From contig NZ_AQXH01000002.1 of the NCBI RefSeq assembly GCF_000375465.1, positions 124,173-188,172 on the forward strand: a stretch of 64,000 nt of DNA, written 5' to 3'. This document shows, in pieces, positions 1 through 8,646 of the stretch. Both the position numbers and the translations under genes were made by a program. Under the pieces are notes generated by a model. That model was given only the letters and a program-made list of their open reading frames with translations. It ran no database searches and had not been told where the DNA came from. The DNA is from Balneola vulgaris DSM 17893 (GTDB lineage: Bacteria; Bacteroidota; Rhodothermia; Balneolales; Balneolaceae). How positions within the stretch are numbered: position 1 is the first letter of the stretch; the number at the start of each line of letters is the position of its first letter.

Positions 1-2514
1 TCCTTTTTCTTTAATGAGGTCATCAGATACCGCAACCATTAAGTAAACCTTGCCTTCTGCCTCATCTTTGGAACCTAGTACTGTAATGGTAGATGATGGT
101 GACTTTTCGAGCGCATCGTATCCTAATTGCTTAAGTACATCCATATCTGCACCAGCTATCTCGCCTTTCACAAGCTTGATTCCAAGATCATTGGTATCGG
201 CTTGCTTAAGAAGTTCATCAAGCTTTGCACCCGTATTTTGCAGATTTAGTTTATCTAGTTCTTTTTCAAGTCTTTTCTTTTCTTCTTGAAGTTTCTTGAT
301 ATCAGCTACTAAATCTTCACTTTGGCCTATAGTCTCTTTTATCTGCTTAAGTAATGAAGCTTCATTTCTTAGCACATCGTCAGCAGCTTTACCACAAACA
401 GCTTCAATTCTACGCACTCCAGAAGCGACCGAAGTTTCTTGTGTGAATCTGAAATAACCAATCTCACCGGTTGCACCCACATGAGTACCACCACAGAGTT
501 CAACCGAATAATCTTCATCAAAAGTGATAATACGTACGTTATCTCCGTATTTCTCACCAAATAGCATCATCGCACCACGATTCTTCGCCTCTTCAATTGG
601 TACATTGCGCTCTTCAAGTAATGGGATATTCTCTTGAATTTTCTCATTAACGCGCTCTTCGATTTTCATCAATTGCTCTTCCGTTACAGCTTCAAAGTGA
701 GAGAAGTCAAATCTCAAGTGATGATCATCTACAAGCGACCCTTTCTGAGCCACATGATCTCCTAATTCGTCGCGTAAGGCTGCATGCACTAAGTGCGTTG
801 CTGAGTGATGTTTCTGAGTTTCTAATCTCTTTTCTAAGTCAATCTTAGCGGTCCAGCTACCACTTAAGTCATTCGGTAGTTTATCGGTATAGTGAACAAA
901 TTCACCATTCACTTTCTGAACATCAATTACATGAATGAATTCTTCACCATTCGTAATCATACCCGTATCAGCTACCTGCCCACCACTTTCAGCATAAAAT
1001 GGAGTTTTGTTAAGAGTAAAAGCGAATTTATCTCCTTCACTTCTAAATGCCACAAATTCTACTTCAGCTTCGGCATCATCATAGCCTACAAATTCAAAAT
1101 CATCATGCTCTGAAATGGTAGTCCATTCTTTAATCTTACTTTGATCAACGCTGAATTTCCCTGCAGCACGAGCTCTATCTTTTTGCTCTTTCATGAGCTC
1201 GTTGAATCGAACTTCGTCTACTTCAACGTCATTTTCACGAGCCATCAATTGTGTTAAATCGATAGGAAAGCCATAGGTATCGTGTAATTTAAAAGCATCA
1301 TCGCCTGATAACTTTTCTTTACCCTTTATCATCTCATTAAAGAGGTCGATTCCTTGGCCTAACGTTTTTAAAAAGCTTTGCTCTTCAGAGCGAATTACAT
1401 TTTTGATGTACTCAGTTTGAGCAACCATTTCAGGGAATACATCTTTGAATTGATTAGCTAGCACATCTACCAATTGGTAAAAGAACGGTTGCTTGAAGTT
1501 TAATTTATCCCAACCGTATCTGATTGCTCGTCGCAAAATTCTTCTAATTACATATCCTCTACCATCATTGCCCGGCGATGCCCCATCAGCAATCGAAAAT
1601 GCAACCGCACGGATATGATCAGCAATTACTCGCATGGCAATGTCTTTCTCTTCATCCTGGCCATACGTTAAACCCGCCATTTCCGAGATTTGATCTAACA
1701 ATGGAGTAAATACATCCGAATCGTAATTGGAGGTTTTACCTTGCAGAACAGCGCAAACACGCTCAAAGCCCATTCCTGTATCCACATGCTTATCTGGAAG
1801 CATTTCTAAAGACCCATCAGGCTGCCTATTGAACTGAATGAATACCAAGTTCCAGATTTCCATTACCCGTGGATCGTCCATGTTAACTAGAGTAGCTCCG
1901 TCCACTTTTTCTCGTTCTTCGTTGGTTCTCAAATCAATATGAACCTCTGAACAAGGACCACATGGACCTGTATCACCCATCTCCCAGAAATTATCTTTCT
2001 TATCAAATTTTAAAATATGTTCTGGTTTAATAGAAGTCTCACTCTTCCACAACTCAATAGCTTCTTCATCTACTGGTAGACCATCTTCATCGTCTCCACC
2101 AAAAACAGTGGCATACAATCTATCTGGTTCTAGCCCCCATTTGTTCACTAATAAATCCCAAGCCCAGCCAATAGCCTCTTTTTTGAAATAATCGCCAAAC
2201 GACCAATTACCTAACATCTCAAACAATGTATGATGATAGGTGTCGTGCCCTACCTCATCTAAATCATTATGCTTACCACTTACACGAATACATTTTTGCG
2301 TATCCGTAGCTCGAGTCCATTCTTTGCCATCATGCTTTAGTGTTTTTTCTTCACCTAAAAACTGTGGCTTAAATTGATTCATCCCTGCATTCGTAAACAA
2401 CAGAGTAGGATCATTCTTTGGCGCAACAGGTGCACTATCAACTACGGCATGATTTTTTTCTTTGAAGTAGTCTAAAAATTCTTGACGAATCTGAGCTGAA
2501 GTCTTGGTGGACAT
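1..2514 (-). CDS. alaS: Alanyl-tRNA synthetase, 3' end cut by window edge
   Basis: Charges tRNA-Ala with alanine in the cytoplasm and edits mischarged Ser/Gly-tRNA. The frame is open without a stop from the ATG at 2514 to base 1, giving 838 codons; the family is about 870-880 residues, so only the extreme C-terminus is missing. The N-terminal class II catalytic domain begins with an FTNAGMNQFK segment and includes GDTGPCGPCSE. The editing domain carries an HxxxH motif (HSATH, about residue 568) and a CGGTH motif (about residue 675), the usual metal ligands. A charged coiled-coil stretch leads into the C-Ala domain. The gene is divergent from the DUF502 gene with 122 bp between them. Identification is from sequence motifs and is very secure. 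Confidence 0.97.
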   Translation of the reverse strand, partial: MSTKTSAQIRQEFLDYFKEKNHAVVDSAPVAPKNDPTLLFTNAGMNQFKPQFLGEEKTLKHDGKEWTRATDTQKCIRVSGKHNDLDEVGHDTYHHTLFEMLGNWSFGDYFKKEAIGWAWDLLVNKWGLEPDRLYATVFGGDDEDGLPVDEEAIELWKSETSIKPEHILKFDKKDNFWEMGDTGPCGPCSEVHIDLRTNEEREKVDGATLVNMDDPRVMEIWNLVFIQFNRQPDGSLEMLPDKHVDTGMGFERVCAVLQGKTSNYDSDVFTPLLDQISEMAGLTYGQDEEKDIAMRVIADHIRAVAFSIADGASPGNDGRGYVIRRILRRAIRYGWDKLNFKQPFFYQLVDVLANQFKDVFPEMVAQTEYIKNVIRSEEQSFLKTLGQGIDLFNEMIKGKEKLSGDDAFKLHDTYGFPIDLTQLMARENDVEVDEVRFNELMKEQKDRARAAGKFSVDQSKIKEWTTISEHDDFEFVGYDDAEAEVEFVAFRSEGDKFAFTLNKTPFYAESGGQVADTGMITNGEEFIHVIDVQKVNGEFVHYTDKLPNDLSGSWTAKIDLEKRLETQKHHSATHLVHAALRDELGDHVAQKGSLVDDHHLRFDFSHFEAVTEEQLMKIEERVNEKIQENIPLLEERNVPIEEAKNRGAMMLFGEKYGDNVRIITFDEDYSVELCGGTHVGATGEIGYFRFTQETSVASGVRRIEAVCGKAADDVLRNEASLLKQIKETIGQSEDLVADIKKLQEEKKRLEKELDKLNLQNTGAKLDELLKQADTNDLGIKLVKGEIAGADMDVLKQLGYDALEKSPSSTITVLGSKDEAEGKVYLMVAVSDDLIKEKG

Positions 2515-2636
2515 CAATTTTTAATTTAGTGGTTGCAGATTAAGAGAGTGAAGATAAAAAAAATCTATCTCACACTCATGGAACCAATTGGTTAGTTTTC
2601 TAATTAGATTATCAGAAATAAAATTACCCTTGATCT

Positions 2637-3206
2637 ATGAAAACTCTTCTCAATTATTTCTTTCGTGGAATGTTAATTGTGTTTCCTGTAGGTGCTACCA
2701 TTTATCTGGTTTCTATAGCCATTGGATGGATGAATGAATCACTCAATTATCTCTTTTACAGGTGGTTTGATTACAACATCCCGGGTTTAGGCATCATTAC
2801 AGGCTTTGTAGCTATTTCACTGGTAGGTTTTATTTTTACTCGTGCTTTTACAAAACCAATTGTAAATATGTTCGAGAAGCTGTTTTCACGCACCCCTATC
2901 ATTAGCATCATTTACAGTTCTCTTCGAGATTTAACGGAAGCCTTTGTTGGGGAGAAAAAGAAATTCAATAAACCTGTAGTGATAGATTTTGGTGTTCCAG
3001 GAGTAAAACGTCTTGGATTTGTAACTCAAGAATCATTACTCAATCTCGGACTTGAGAGTGAAGTTGCGGTGTATTGCCCTCACTCATATAACTTTTCTGG
3101 TAATCTATATATCGTACACAAAGACCACATAAAGCCCATCAAAAAAGATGCCGCAGACTTTATGAGATTTGTTGTTTCTGGAGGTGTTACTAATTTAGAG
3201 AAGTAA
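2637..3206 (+). CDS. DUF502 family membrane protein
   Basis: 189-residue inner-membrane protein of the DUF502 family, whose molecular role is not established. Two hydrophobic segments are visible, at about residues 6-30 and 45-70, followed by a soluble part. Family-like features are the RGMLIVFPVGAT start, the FSRTPIISIIYSSLRDLTEAF segment (about residues 83-103) and a later region resembling the family's VxFPxPGVxxLGFVT pattern. The gene stands alone, divergent from alaS. Its stop lies one base from the stop of the convergent ferredoxin-NADP reductase gene, with no terminator between them. Confidence 0.85.
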   Translation: MKTLLNYFFRGMLIVFPVGATIYLVSIAIGWMNESLNYLFYRWFDYNIPGLGIITGFVAISLVGFIFTRAFTKPIVNMFEKLFSRTPIISIIYSSLRDLTEAFVGEKKKFNKPVVIDFGVPGVKRLGFVTQESLLNLGLESEVAVYCPHSYNFSGNLYIVHKDHIKPIKKDAADFMRFVVSGGVTNLEK

Positions 3207-3207
3207 A

Positions 3208-4131
3208 TTAGTACACTTCTTCAAAGGTTCTAGCTGAAGGTTTGATATTCTTCTTGATGTCTTCCCAATCCCATGTGTTTGGCTCACGTTCCGCTAAATC
3301 ACCTCTAAGTTGTAGGTAATCAAGGTGACCTTGAAGCGCTAAATTTTGGTAGATACCAGTTTCCATGCCCTTCATACCACAGATATAAATCAAGGTATTT
3401 TCTTTACTGAAAATAGGATTTAATAGCTCTGCTTGATCTTCGATAGCACTCTGCACGTAGAATTTACTTCCATCTTTACGTCTGTCTTCCCGCGACACAC
3501 AACTGATGTAATGGAAATTAGAATGGCGTTCGGTCATCTCTTTAATGAACTCAGGATATAATAAGTCGGTACGGTAAGCGCAACCAAATACCAGAGCGAC
3601 ATCTCCTTCATATCCATTTTCAAATAATTCCATGATCATGCCACGGAAAGGAGCAATTCCTGTACCGGTAGCAAAAAATACATAGTTAAAATCTTTTGGG
3701 TTTTCAGGAAGCAGATAACGCTTACCACTTGGGCCTGTAAGTTTTACTTTATCACCCGGCTTTAAATTCGATAAATAGTTGGATGCCACTCCTAAGTAAA
3801 GCGTTCCTTCTACTTCATCAATCGCTCTTTTTACCGTAGTAGAGATCAGATGCGATTGCCCGCCCTCGCCCTTACTTGGAGACGATACGGAGTATAAACG
3901 TAATTTATGTGGACGCCCTTTTTCATTTTCACCCGGAGGCAGAACACCAATCGATTGCCCAACTCTAATTCTCCCTTCTAAATCAGTTCCTGAAATGTCG
4001 AATGTAATATGTCGAACTATATTCGGACTACTTTCAGTAGTACAAACTCTATTCTCAACAATAGTAGCCTCAACAGGATTTTTAGGACTATAAATATTTA
4101 GTTCAACCTCTGGAAGTATGATTTCTGACAT
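3208..4131 (-). CDS. Plant-type ferredoxin-NADP+ reductase
   Basis: FAD enzyme of 307 residues that moves electrons between NADP(H) and ferredoxin or flavodoxin. The FAD-binding barrel carries RLYSVSS (residues 78-84). The NADP-binding half carries ATGTGIAPFRGM (154-165) and a VFGCAYRTDLLYPEF segment (181-195). The C-terminus is a tyrosine (EEVY), which in plant-type FNRs stacks on the flavin; this places it with the plant/cyanobacterial class rather than the bacterial Fpr class. The N-terminal ~25 residues are an extra strand region. It is a single gene on the minus strand, preceded upstream by the terminator of the outer-membrane protein gene. A neighbouring ferredoxin gene is not seen. Confidence 0.9.
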   Translation of the reverse strand: MSEIILPEVELNIYSPKNPVEATIVENRVCTTESSPNIVRHITFDISGTDLEGRIRVGQSIGVLPPGENEKGRPHKLRLYSVSSPSKGEGGQSHLISTTVKRAIDEVEGTLYLGVASNYLSNLKPGDKVKLTGPSGKRYLLPENPKDFNYVFFATGTGIAPFRGMIMELFENGYEGDVALVFGCAYRTDLLYPEFIKEMTERHSNFHYISCVSREDRRKDGSKFYVQSAIEDQAELLNPIFSKENTLIYICGMKGMETGIYQNLALQGHLDYLQLRGDLAEREPNTWDWEDIKKNIKPSARTFEEVY

Positions 4132-4154
4132 GGAGTTATTTGAATTATGTGCAT

Positions 4155-4186
4155 AAAAAAATCTAACACCCTTGCGGATGTTAGAT
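4155..4186 (-). terminator. Rho-independent terminator of the 4210-4776 gene
   Basis: On the minus strand an 11-bp stem (4161-4171 with 4176-4186, one G-T pair) closes a 4-base loop and is followed by seven T. It lies about 25 bases after the stop of the outer-membrane barrel gene and before the reductase start, so the two genes are separate transcription units. Confidence 0.88.
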
Positions 4187-4209
4187 TCTGAAAATAAGGG
4201 TTTTCTAGC

Positions 4210-4776
4210 TTAGAAATAAAATGTTAATCCAGCTGAAATAACATTACCGCTAAACTCTTTGTCACCTAGACTATCATCTGGACCATCTAGGAATAAGTAT
4301 CTATAGTCCACATTTAATGCCGCGCTGTTCGATAGGGGTAGATCGGCACCAAAACCAAGGTGATACCCAATGTTAAAATCAGCATCATCACCATTATTAA
4401 GTCCACCTTCATAGTCATAGAATGTGTAATAAGCACCTAAACCAGCTAAACCATATGGCTGAAAATTTGGAGCTACTGGTACAAACATTAATAAAGAAGC
4501 TGTAATTGGAATTTGACGTGTTGTAACTTCAGAACCACTTACAGTATAAGATTGCTCTCCACGGTATTCTGCAGCAAATTCAAACCCGAAAACATCTCCT
4601 CTAGAGCGAGACTGGAAACCTACAAACATGGTACCATCGTCAGCATCAGGAGCTTTGTAGTAACCAATTTTTGGTCCTATACCAGATTTGTCTTTAAGTG
4701 GGTTAGTTTGAGCATGTGCAACATTTGAAAATGCAAATAGCATAGCACAAGCAATGGTAGAAAGTAGAAATTTCAT
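4210..4776 (-). CDS. Small outer-membrane beta-barrel protein
   Basis: 188 residues with a clear Sec signal peptide (hydrophobic core residues 3-20, likely cut after AHA at 20-22). The remainder is alternating amphipathic strands with aromatic girdles and acidic loop segments (DADDG, NNGDDADFN). It ends in the phenylalanine-terminated strand ISAGLTFYF, the usual C-terminal signal of an outer-membrane barrel. The size suits an 8-strand OmpX/OmpA-like barrel of the porin family, function unknown. It is a single gene with its own terminator. Confidence 0.8.
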   Translation of the reverse strand: MKFLLSTIACAMLFAFSNVAHAQTNPLKDKSGIGPKIGYYKAPDADDGTMFVGFQSRSRGDVFGFEFAAEYRGEQSYTVSGSEVTTRQIPITASLLMFVPVAPNFQPYGLAGLGAYYTFYDYEGGLNNGDDADFNIGYHLGFGADLPLSNSAALNVDYRYLFLDGPDDSLGDKEFSGNVISAGLTFYF

Positions 4777-4855
4777 ATTGATTAGCTTAGTTAATATTTA
4801 GTACCATAAACTAAACTGCCTATCATTAGTTCCGAAGATTAACGAAGTAAGCGAA

Positions 4856-5548
4856 CTACTGATTACTTATTCTATAACGAATGAGTTCATCGATAGTAGG
4901 TAATACCCCGTCGTTTCGTTCTTGAAGTCTTTGAGCTAAGCCTTCAGATACACCTACACTCCGCATTCGGATTAAGTTTTCTTTGGTTAATTGCTCAAAA
5001 GTGTAGCCTAAATCCATCATTCTACTTGTAAAATTAGCAGTAACACCATTGCGTCGAGTATCAATTAAATCTTGAACGCTGAACTCGTATCCTAATTCTT
5101 TCATCATTCGAGAGTACAGAACAGATACATCCTCTCTTTGTAATTCCACTAATTGGTCTAGAGTAACGTCTGTGTAGCCTAAATCTCTCATTTCAGAGGT
5201 ATAAGTCGCGGTTACCCCCTCTCTTCTAAGATCTATGAGTTCTTCACGACTAAGCTCACCATAGCCCATTTCCTGCATCCACGTTCCCATACCTATAATT
5301 AGATCTTCATCGGGTTCGCTTAAACTTTGAGCAAATTCTTCAATGGGTGTGGCAAAATTGAAATTCGAAGAATTAAAGCGAGAGCCTACATAAAACGTCA
5401 ACGTTGCAATAAACGCAAATAGTAGAATGTAGTTTGATAATTTTCCAGAGTTGAAATTTGAACTGGTTTTCTCATTGTTAAACTGAGAAACCGTATCATT
5501 TTCAAGATCTTTTAAATCGTTTTTTAGATTTCTGAACTTTGTACTCAT
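4856..5548 (-). CDS. Membrane-anchored protein with four ~29-residue repeats
   Basis: 230 residues with no catalytic domain recognised. A charged N-terminal segment (1-36) is followed by one transmembrane helix (about 38-55), a linker, and four tandem repeats whose conserved GY pairs start at residues 95, 124, 153 and 181 (spacings 29, 29 and 28). The repeat reads roughly LGY-x4-LSxxELIxLRxxGVTxxYxxxM. From memory, similar repeats occur in the C-terminal parts of BlaR1/M56-type membrane proteins and in unnamed periplasmic proteins; here they stand alone without a peptidase. The N-terminus is probably cytoplasmic and the repeats exported. Its minus-strand neighbour upstream is a receiver-only protein 58 bp away, so they could share a transcript. 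Function unknown. Confidence 0.6.
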   Translation of the reverse strand: MSTKFRNLKNDLKDLENDTVSQFNNEKTSSNFNSGKLSNYILLFAFIATLTFYVGSRFNSSNFNFATPIEEFAQSLSEPDEDLIIGMGTWMQEMGYGELSREELIDLRREGVTATYTSEMRDLGYTDVTLDQLVELQREDVSVLYSRMMKELGYEFSVQDLIDTRRNGVTANFTSRMMDLGYTFEQLTKENLIRMRSVGVSEGLAQRLQERNDGVLPTIDELIRYRISNQ

Positions 5549-5606
5549 AGCGCCCCTATTTTATTCTGGGATGGCTACGAATCAAGAGTAAAAAAGATTC
5601 AAAAAA

Positions 5607-5972
5607 TTAGTCAACAAGCTTAAGTGATTTATCTAAATCTCCAATCGTAAATGGCTTTACAATAAGATCTGTAAAATTTGTGCTTTTAGCTCGCTCGTAA
5701 TTCAATTTGTCAGAATTCCCGGTAAGGTAAATCACCGCAGTATCTATCTGTTCTTTAATTTTTTCAACAGTTTCAATACCGTCCATTTCACCTTTTAAAC
5801 GGATATCCATGAGTAAGATATCGGGGCTCTCTTTTATAGCTAGTTCTACTGCTTCTGGACCTGAGATCGCTTTTCCAACTACTTGATGTCCTAATTCACG
5901 AATCATATTCTCAACAACTAGAGAAATGATCATGTCGTCTTCAACTATGAGGACTTTTTTACTATTATTCAT
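5607..5972 (-). CDS. Stand-alone response-regulator receiver protein
   Basis: 121 residues comprising a single CheY-like receiver domain and no output domain. Visible active-site residues are the acidic pair D12/D13, the phosphoacceptor D56 (in LLMDIRLKG), T84 and K106 (in VKPF). Such proteins act as phosphorelay intermediates or bind a partner when phosphorylated. No histidine kinase lies beside it; the only one in the window is 56 kb away, so the partner is unknown. The gene is followed by the repeat protein in the same direction. Confidence 0.9.
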   Translation of the reverse strand: MNNSKKVLIVEDDMIISLVVENMIRELGHQVVGKAISGPEAVELAIKESPDILLMDIRLKGEMDGIETVEKIKEQIDTAVIYLTGNSDKLNYERAKSTNFTDLIVKPFTIGDLDKSLKLVD

Positions 5973-6084
5973 TTACCATCCTTTTTTCAAACAGTTATCG
6001 TCTACCCAATTTTAGGCCTTAAATTCATTAGTGAACTCTAACTGTCGATTTATAAGCTGTCAATCTAGCTAAATTTTTTAATAA

Positions 6085-6927
6085 TTAAAGTATTTCTACA
6101 GATAAAACTTCCCCAGTTTTCACACTCACTTTCACATGCCATTTTGTGCTATCACTTTGTGATAGTTTAACCGGAACTATCCAGCATTTATGGATAGCCA
6201 ATCCATCTTCTATAGGGATTGGAACGAAAGCTAAGGTAGGAGATTCTGTCAAATGCTCGTTTGTAATAGTCTGTCTAATCGTCTGCTGATTCTCGTTTTG
6301 ATAACTCAATTCCATATTTAGAATCTTATTCTGCGCATCAAGATAACCAACTTCAGTAAATCCGGGATCGTTGAATGTATACCAATTCCCCCAAATCCTA
6401 TTTACACCATACGAATCTACATATACATTTATTTCAGTTCCTTCAACTTCTACACCGTTCATTTGCTGTTCTTGAAAGGTGAACTTCCATTGAAGGGGAA
6501 CATTATTAATGTTTGGACCCTCACAAATCGTACAACCATTTAACGGAAGGGTTTCTTTTAGAACTAGTGAATTACTTGCCTCAACATTGGTGAATTCTGA
6601 ATTATAAACTAGACTTTGTTTGGCTTGTACAAGCAATGAGTTTTGATAAGGAAGGTGAACTTTGGGAAAAGTACCCGTTAAACAAGGGTTAATATCATTT
6701 TGAAATAAAACTCTGCTGAATCCAGTATATCCATATTCATTTAGAGTCGAACAAATCCTATTATTATTTTGTTGATGATAGCGTTGATTTCGCGCTATTA
6801 ATTCATCTTCACTGAGTTTTTCTATAACTGTAGGATATACTTCCGTATCTTCGTAGGCAATATCTTTACACGAAACTACGAGTATGGGTAGAATAAAAAT
6901 TATGAGTAAAGTCCTTCCTTTAATCAA
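6085..6927 (-). CDS. Predicted lipoprotein of unknown function
   Basis: 280 residues. The N-terminus is a short hydrophobic signal ending in a lipobox-like VVSC, with C20 as the lipidated residue. The best start is TTG at 6927: the reading frame is closed by a stop at 6961-6963 and no ATG precedes the signal peptide. The mature part contains a CTICEG pair of cysteines and, near the end, an HVKVSVKTGEVLSVEIL segment resembling the final strands of PepSY-like domains; that resemblance is weak. I do not recognise the family. It stands alone upstream of the receiver gene. Confidence 0.6.
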   Translation of the reverse strand: MIKGRTLLIIFILPILVVSCKDIAYEDTEVYPTVIEKLSEDELIARNQRYHQQNNNRICSTLNEYGYTGFSRVLFQNDINPCLTGTFPKVHLPYQNSLLVQAKQSLVYNSEFTNVEASNSLVLKETLPLNGCTICEGPNINNVPLQWKFTFQEQQMNGVEVEGTEINVYVDSYGVNRIWGNWYTFNDPGFTEVGYLDAQNKILNMELSYQNENQQTIRQTITNEHLTESPTLAFVPIPIEDGLAIHKCWIVPVKLSQSDSTKWHVKVSVKTGEVLSVEIL

Positions 6928-7025
6928 TGCTGCAAAACCTAGCTGTAGTGATTTTAATGCCTAATACTACGACATCCAACACCTATTTGTCTATTAAATC
7001 CTTGTAATAATTTCGATTCAATAAA

Positions 7026-8168
7026 ATGAATAAATACAATTCTTCAAAAATAGCTGTTATAGGTGCGGGAATATCGGGTATCACTACTGCAACATTGTTA
7101 AAACTTTTTGGATTTGAAGTAACTATTTACTCTGAGTTTTTCCCAGCTACGCAAAAGTCTAATCCCGCTTACGCTAGCTTATACCCATCCGCATCTGTAA
7201 TTCCTCATTCCGTTTCTCATGATGAATTAAGTAGTTTATTTGAAGTCAGCCAGGCATTATTTAAAGAACTAGCAAATAATGATTCACATGGTGTAGGCAT
7301 TCATGAACATTATGAGCTATATAACAACCATGTTTCGGTGCCTGAATATGCTCATCACATGGAAAATTTTGAGATGTTTGAAAAGCTTTCTTGGTTTCCA
7401 AACATCCCTCATCTAGATCTACAATCGGGCTGGAAGTATGATTGTTACTTTGCCGACTGGAGTATTTACTTTAAAAAACTATTGGATTACTACCATCAAC
7501 TTGGTGGAAAAAGTGTTACCCAAAAAATTGATTTAAATAGCCCCCCACTTCAGGAACAAATCATTATCAATTGTACGGGAGTAGGTGCTTCAAGCCTAAA
7601 AAAAGAACATTCTTCCCCTTACTTACAATTGGGACATCTTCTTAAGATCAAAGGGGCACCATTACTGAAATCACCTACGGGTAAAACGGTATCCTATAAT
7701 TTAACTCCTGGTGTTGATACCTATACTAATATCGACGGAGAAGCATTGGATGTGTATTGTTACCCTCGGCAGGATGGCTGGATCTTAGGTGGTAGTAGGT
7801 TTGTAGGCACAATCGATAAGGAAGGGAGATGGGCTCCAAAATCAGATGCCGAAATGGTATTTCCTCATCAAATCACAGAGCTTAACAAAGAAATCATTGC
7901 GAATACCTTTGGAATCAATTTAGATAGCTACCAAGAACGTACAGAGATAGTAGCCTATAGATATGTTCGAGATAAGAAAAATGGTTTAAAGCTTGAAGTC
8001 GAGGAACTTCAAGATCAACTCATGATTCATTATTACGGTTTAGGCGGAGCAGGGGTAACGTTAAGCTGGGGAGGCGCCGCTCGAATCTTAAATATGGTTG
8101 CAAATACGCTAGAAAATAAATCGTACGCTCTTAATGAAATCAAAGAGAAGCTTTCTCGTTGGGAATAA
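7026..8168 (+). CDS. FAD-dependent oxidoreductase, D-amino-acid-oxidase-like
   Basis: 380-residue flavoenzyme. The dinucleotide-binding motif GAGISG (residues 13-18) sits at the N-terminus inside KIAVIGAGISG. The C-terminal segment YYGLGGAGVTLSWG, followed by GAARI, is the typical closing motif of the DAO family and resembles D-amino-acid oxidases more than glycine/sarcosine oxidases. Likely chemistry is oxidative deamination of a D-amino acid or related amine. The substrate cannot be read from the sequence. It is a monocistronic gene, convergent with the MerC gene (3 bases between stops). Confidence 0.75.
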   Translation: MNKYNSSKIAVIGAGISGITTATLLKLFGFEVTIYSEFFPATQKSNPAYASLYPSASVIPHSVSHDELSSLFEVSQALFKELANNDSHGVGIHEHYELYNNHVSVPEYAHHMENFEMFEKLSWFPNIPHLDLQSGWKYDCYFADWSIYFKKLLDYYHQLGGKSVTQKIDLNSPPLQEQIIINCTGVGASSLKKEHSSPYLQLGHLLKIKGAPLLKSPTGKTVSYNLTPGVDTYTNIDGEALDVYCYPRQDGWILGGSRFVGTIDKEGRWAPKSDAEMVFPHQITELNKEIIANTFGINLDSYQERTEIVAYRYVRDKKNGLKLEVEELQDQLMIHYYGLGGAGVTLSWGGAARILNMVANTLENKSYALNEIKEKLSRWE

Positions 8169-8171
8169 CTA

Positions 8172-8552
8172 TTAAGCCTGCAACTTTGATTTGTAGTTTA
8201 ACCAATGGCCTTTTATCAATAAAATACTTCCGATAAGAGTCACTCCAGCTTCACCGAGTTCCCCTAAATATTCATGAAAAAACCATGCGCAGAAAATAAT
8301 TACTACCCCAGTAATTAAATAAACACTTACGGCTCTTGATTCATGTTTGCGTTTCAGTGATAAGTATACTGCTGGTGCAATGGCTAAGAAAAAAACGAGG
8401 TGAGTGTATTCATGAATCTCTTCAAATGCTGGCCACAATGGAATTAAAGCAACTACAACCGGCACTAATAAACAGTGAATTGCGCAGATACCTGAAAGCC
8501 CAATACCAACTCGATCCCAAAATCCGGGCTTTGTAGATGATGACTCACTCAT
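8172..8552 (-). CDS. MerC-domain membrane protein
   Basis: 126 residues with four hydrophobic helices and the MerC-family start WDRVGIGLSGICAIHCLLVP, including the paired cysteines C23 and C27 that bind the metal in mercury-uptake MerC. No mer operon, merR or merA gene is near, and stand-alone MerC-domain proteins are common in marine bacteria with no shown link to mercury. A role in metal or small-molecule handling is therefore only a guess. It is a single gene on the minus strand. Confidence 0.8.
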   Translation of the reverse strand: MSESSSTKPGFWDRVGIGLSGICAIHCLLVPVVVALIPLWPAFEEIHEYTHLVFFLAIAPAVYLSLKRKHESRAVSVYLITGVVIIFCAWFFHEYLGELGEAGVTLIGSILLIKGHWLNYKSKLQA

Positions 8553-8646
8553 ACTTAGATTCTATTAGCGAAATTTGAAAAATTCTGAATCCGACAAGAT
8601 ATCACTTTTTCAACTTCTTTATAAGGATTATGAGGCTCAAAATATT

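Noticed and set aside
5607-5972. Receiver protein as PorX, the T9SS regulator
   Set aside because: PorX carries a large C-terminal PglZ domain; this protein is a receiver only.
8172-8552. Mercury-resistance operon
   Set aside because: MerC is alone; no merR, merT, merP or merA around it.
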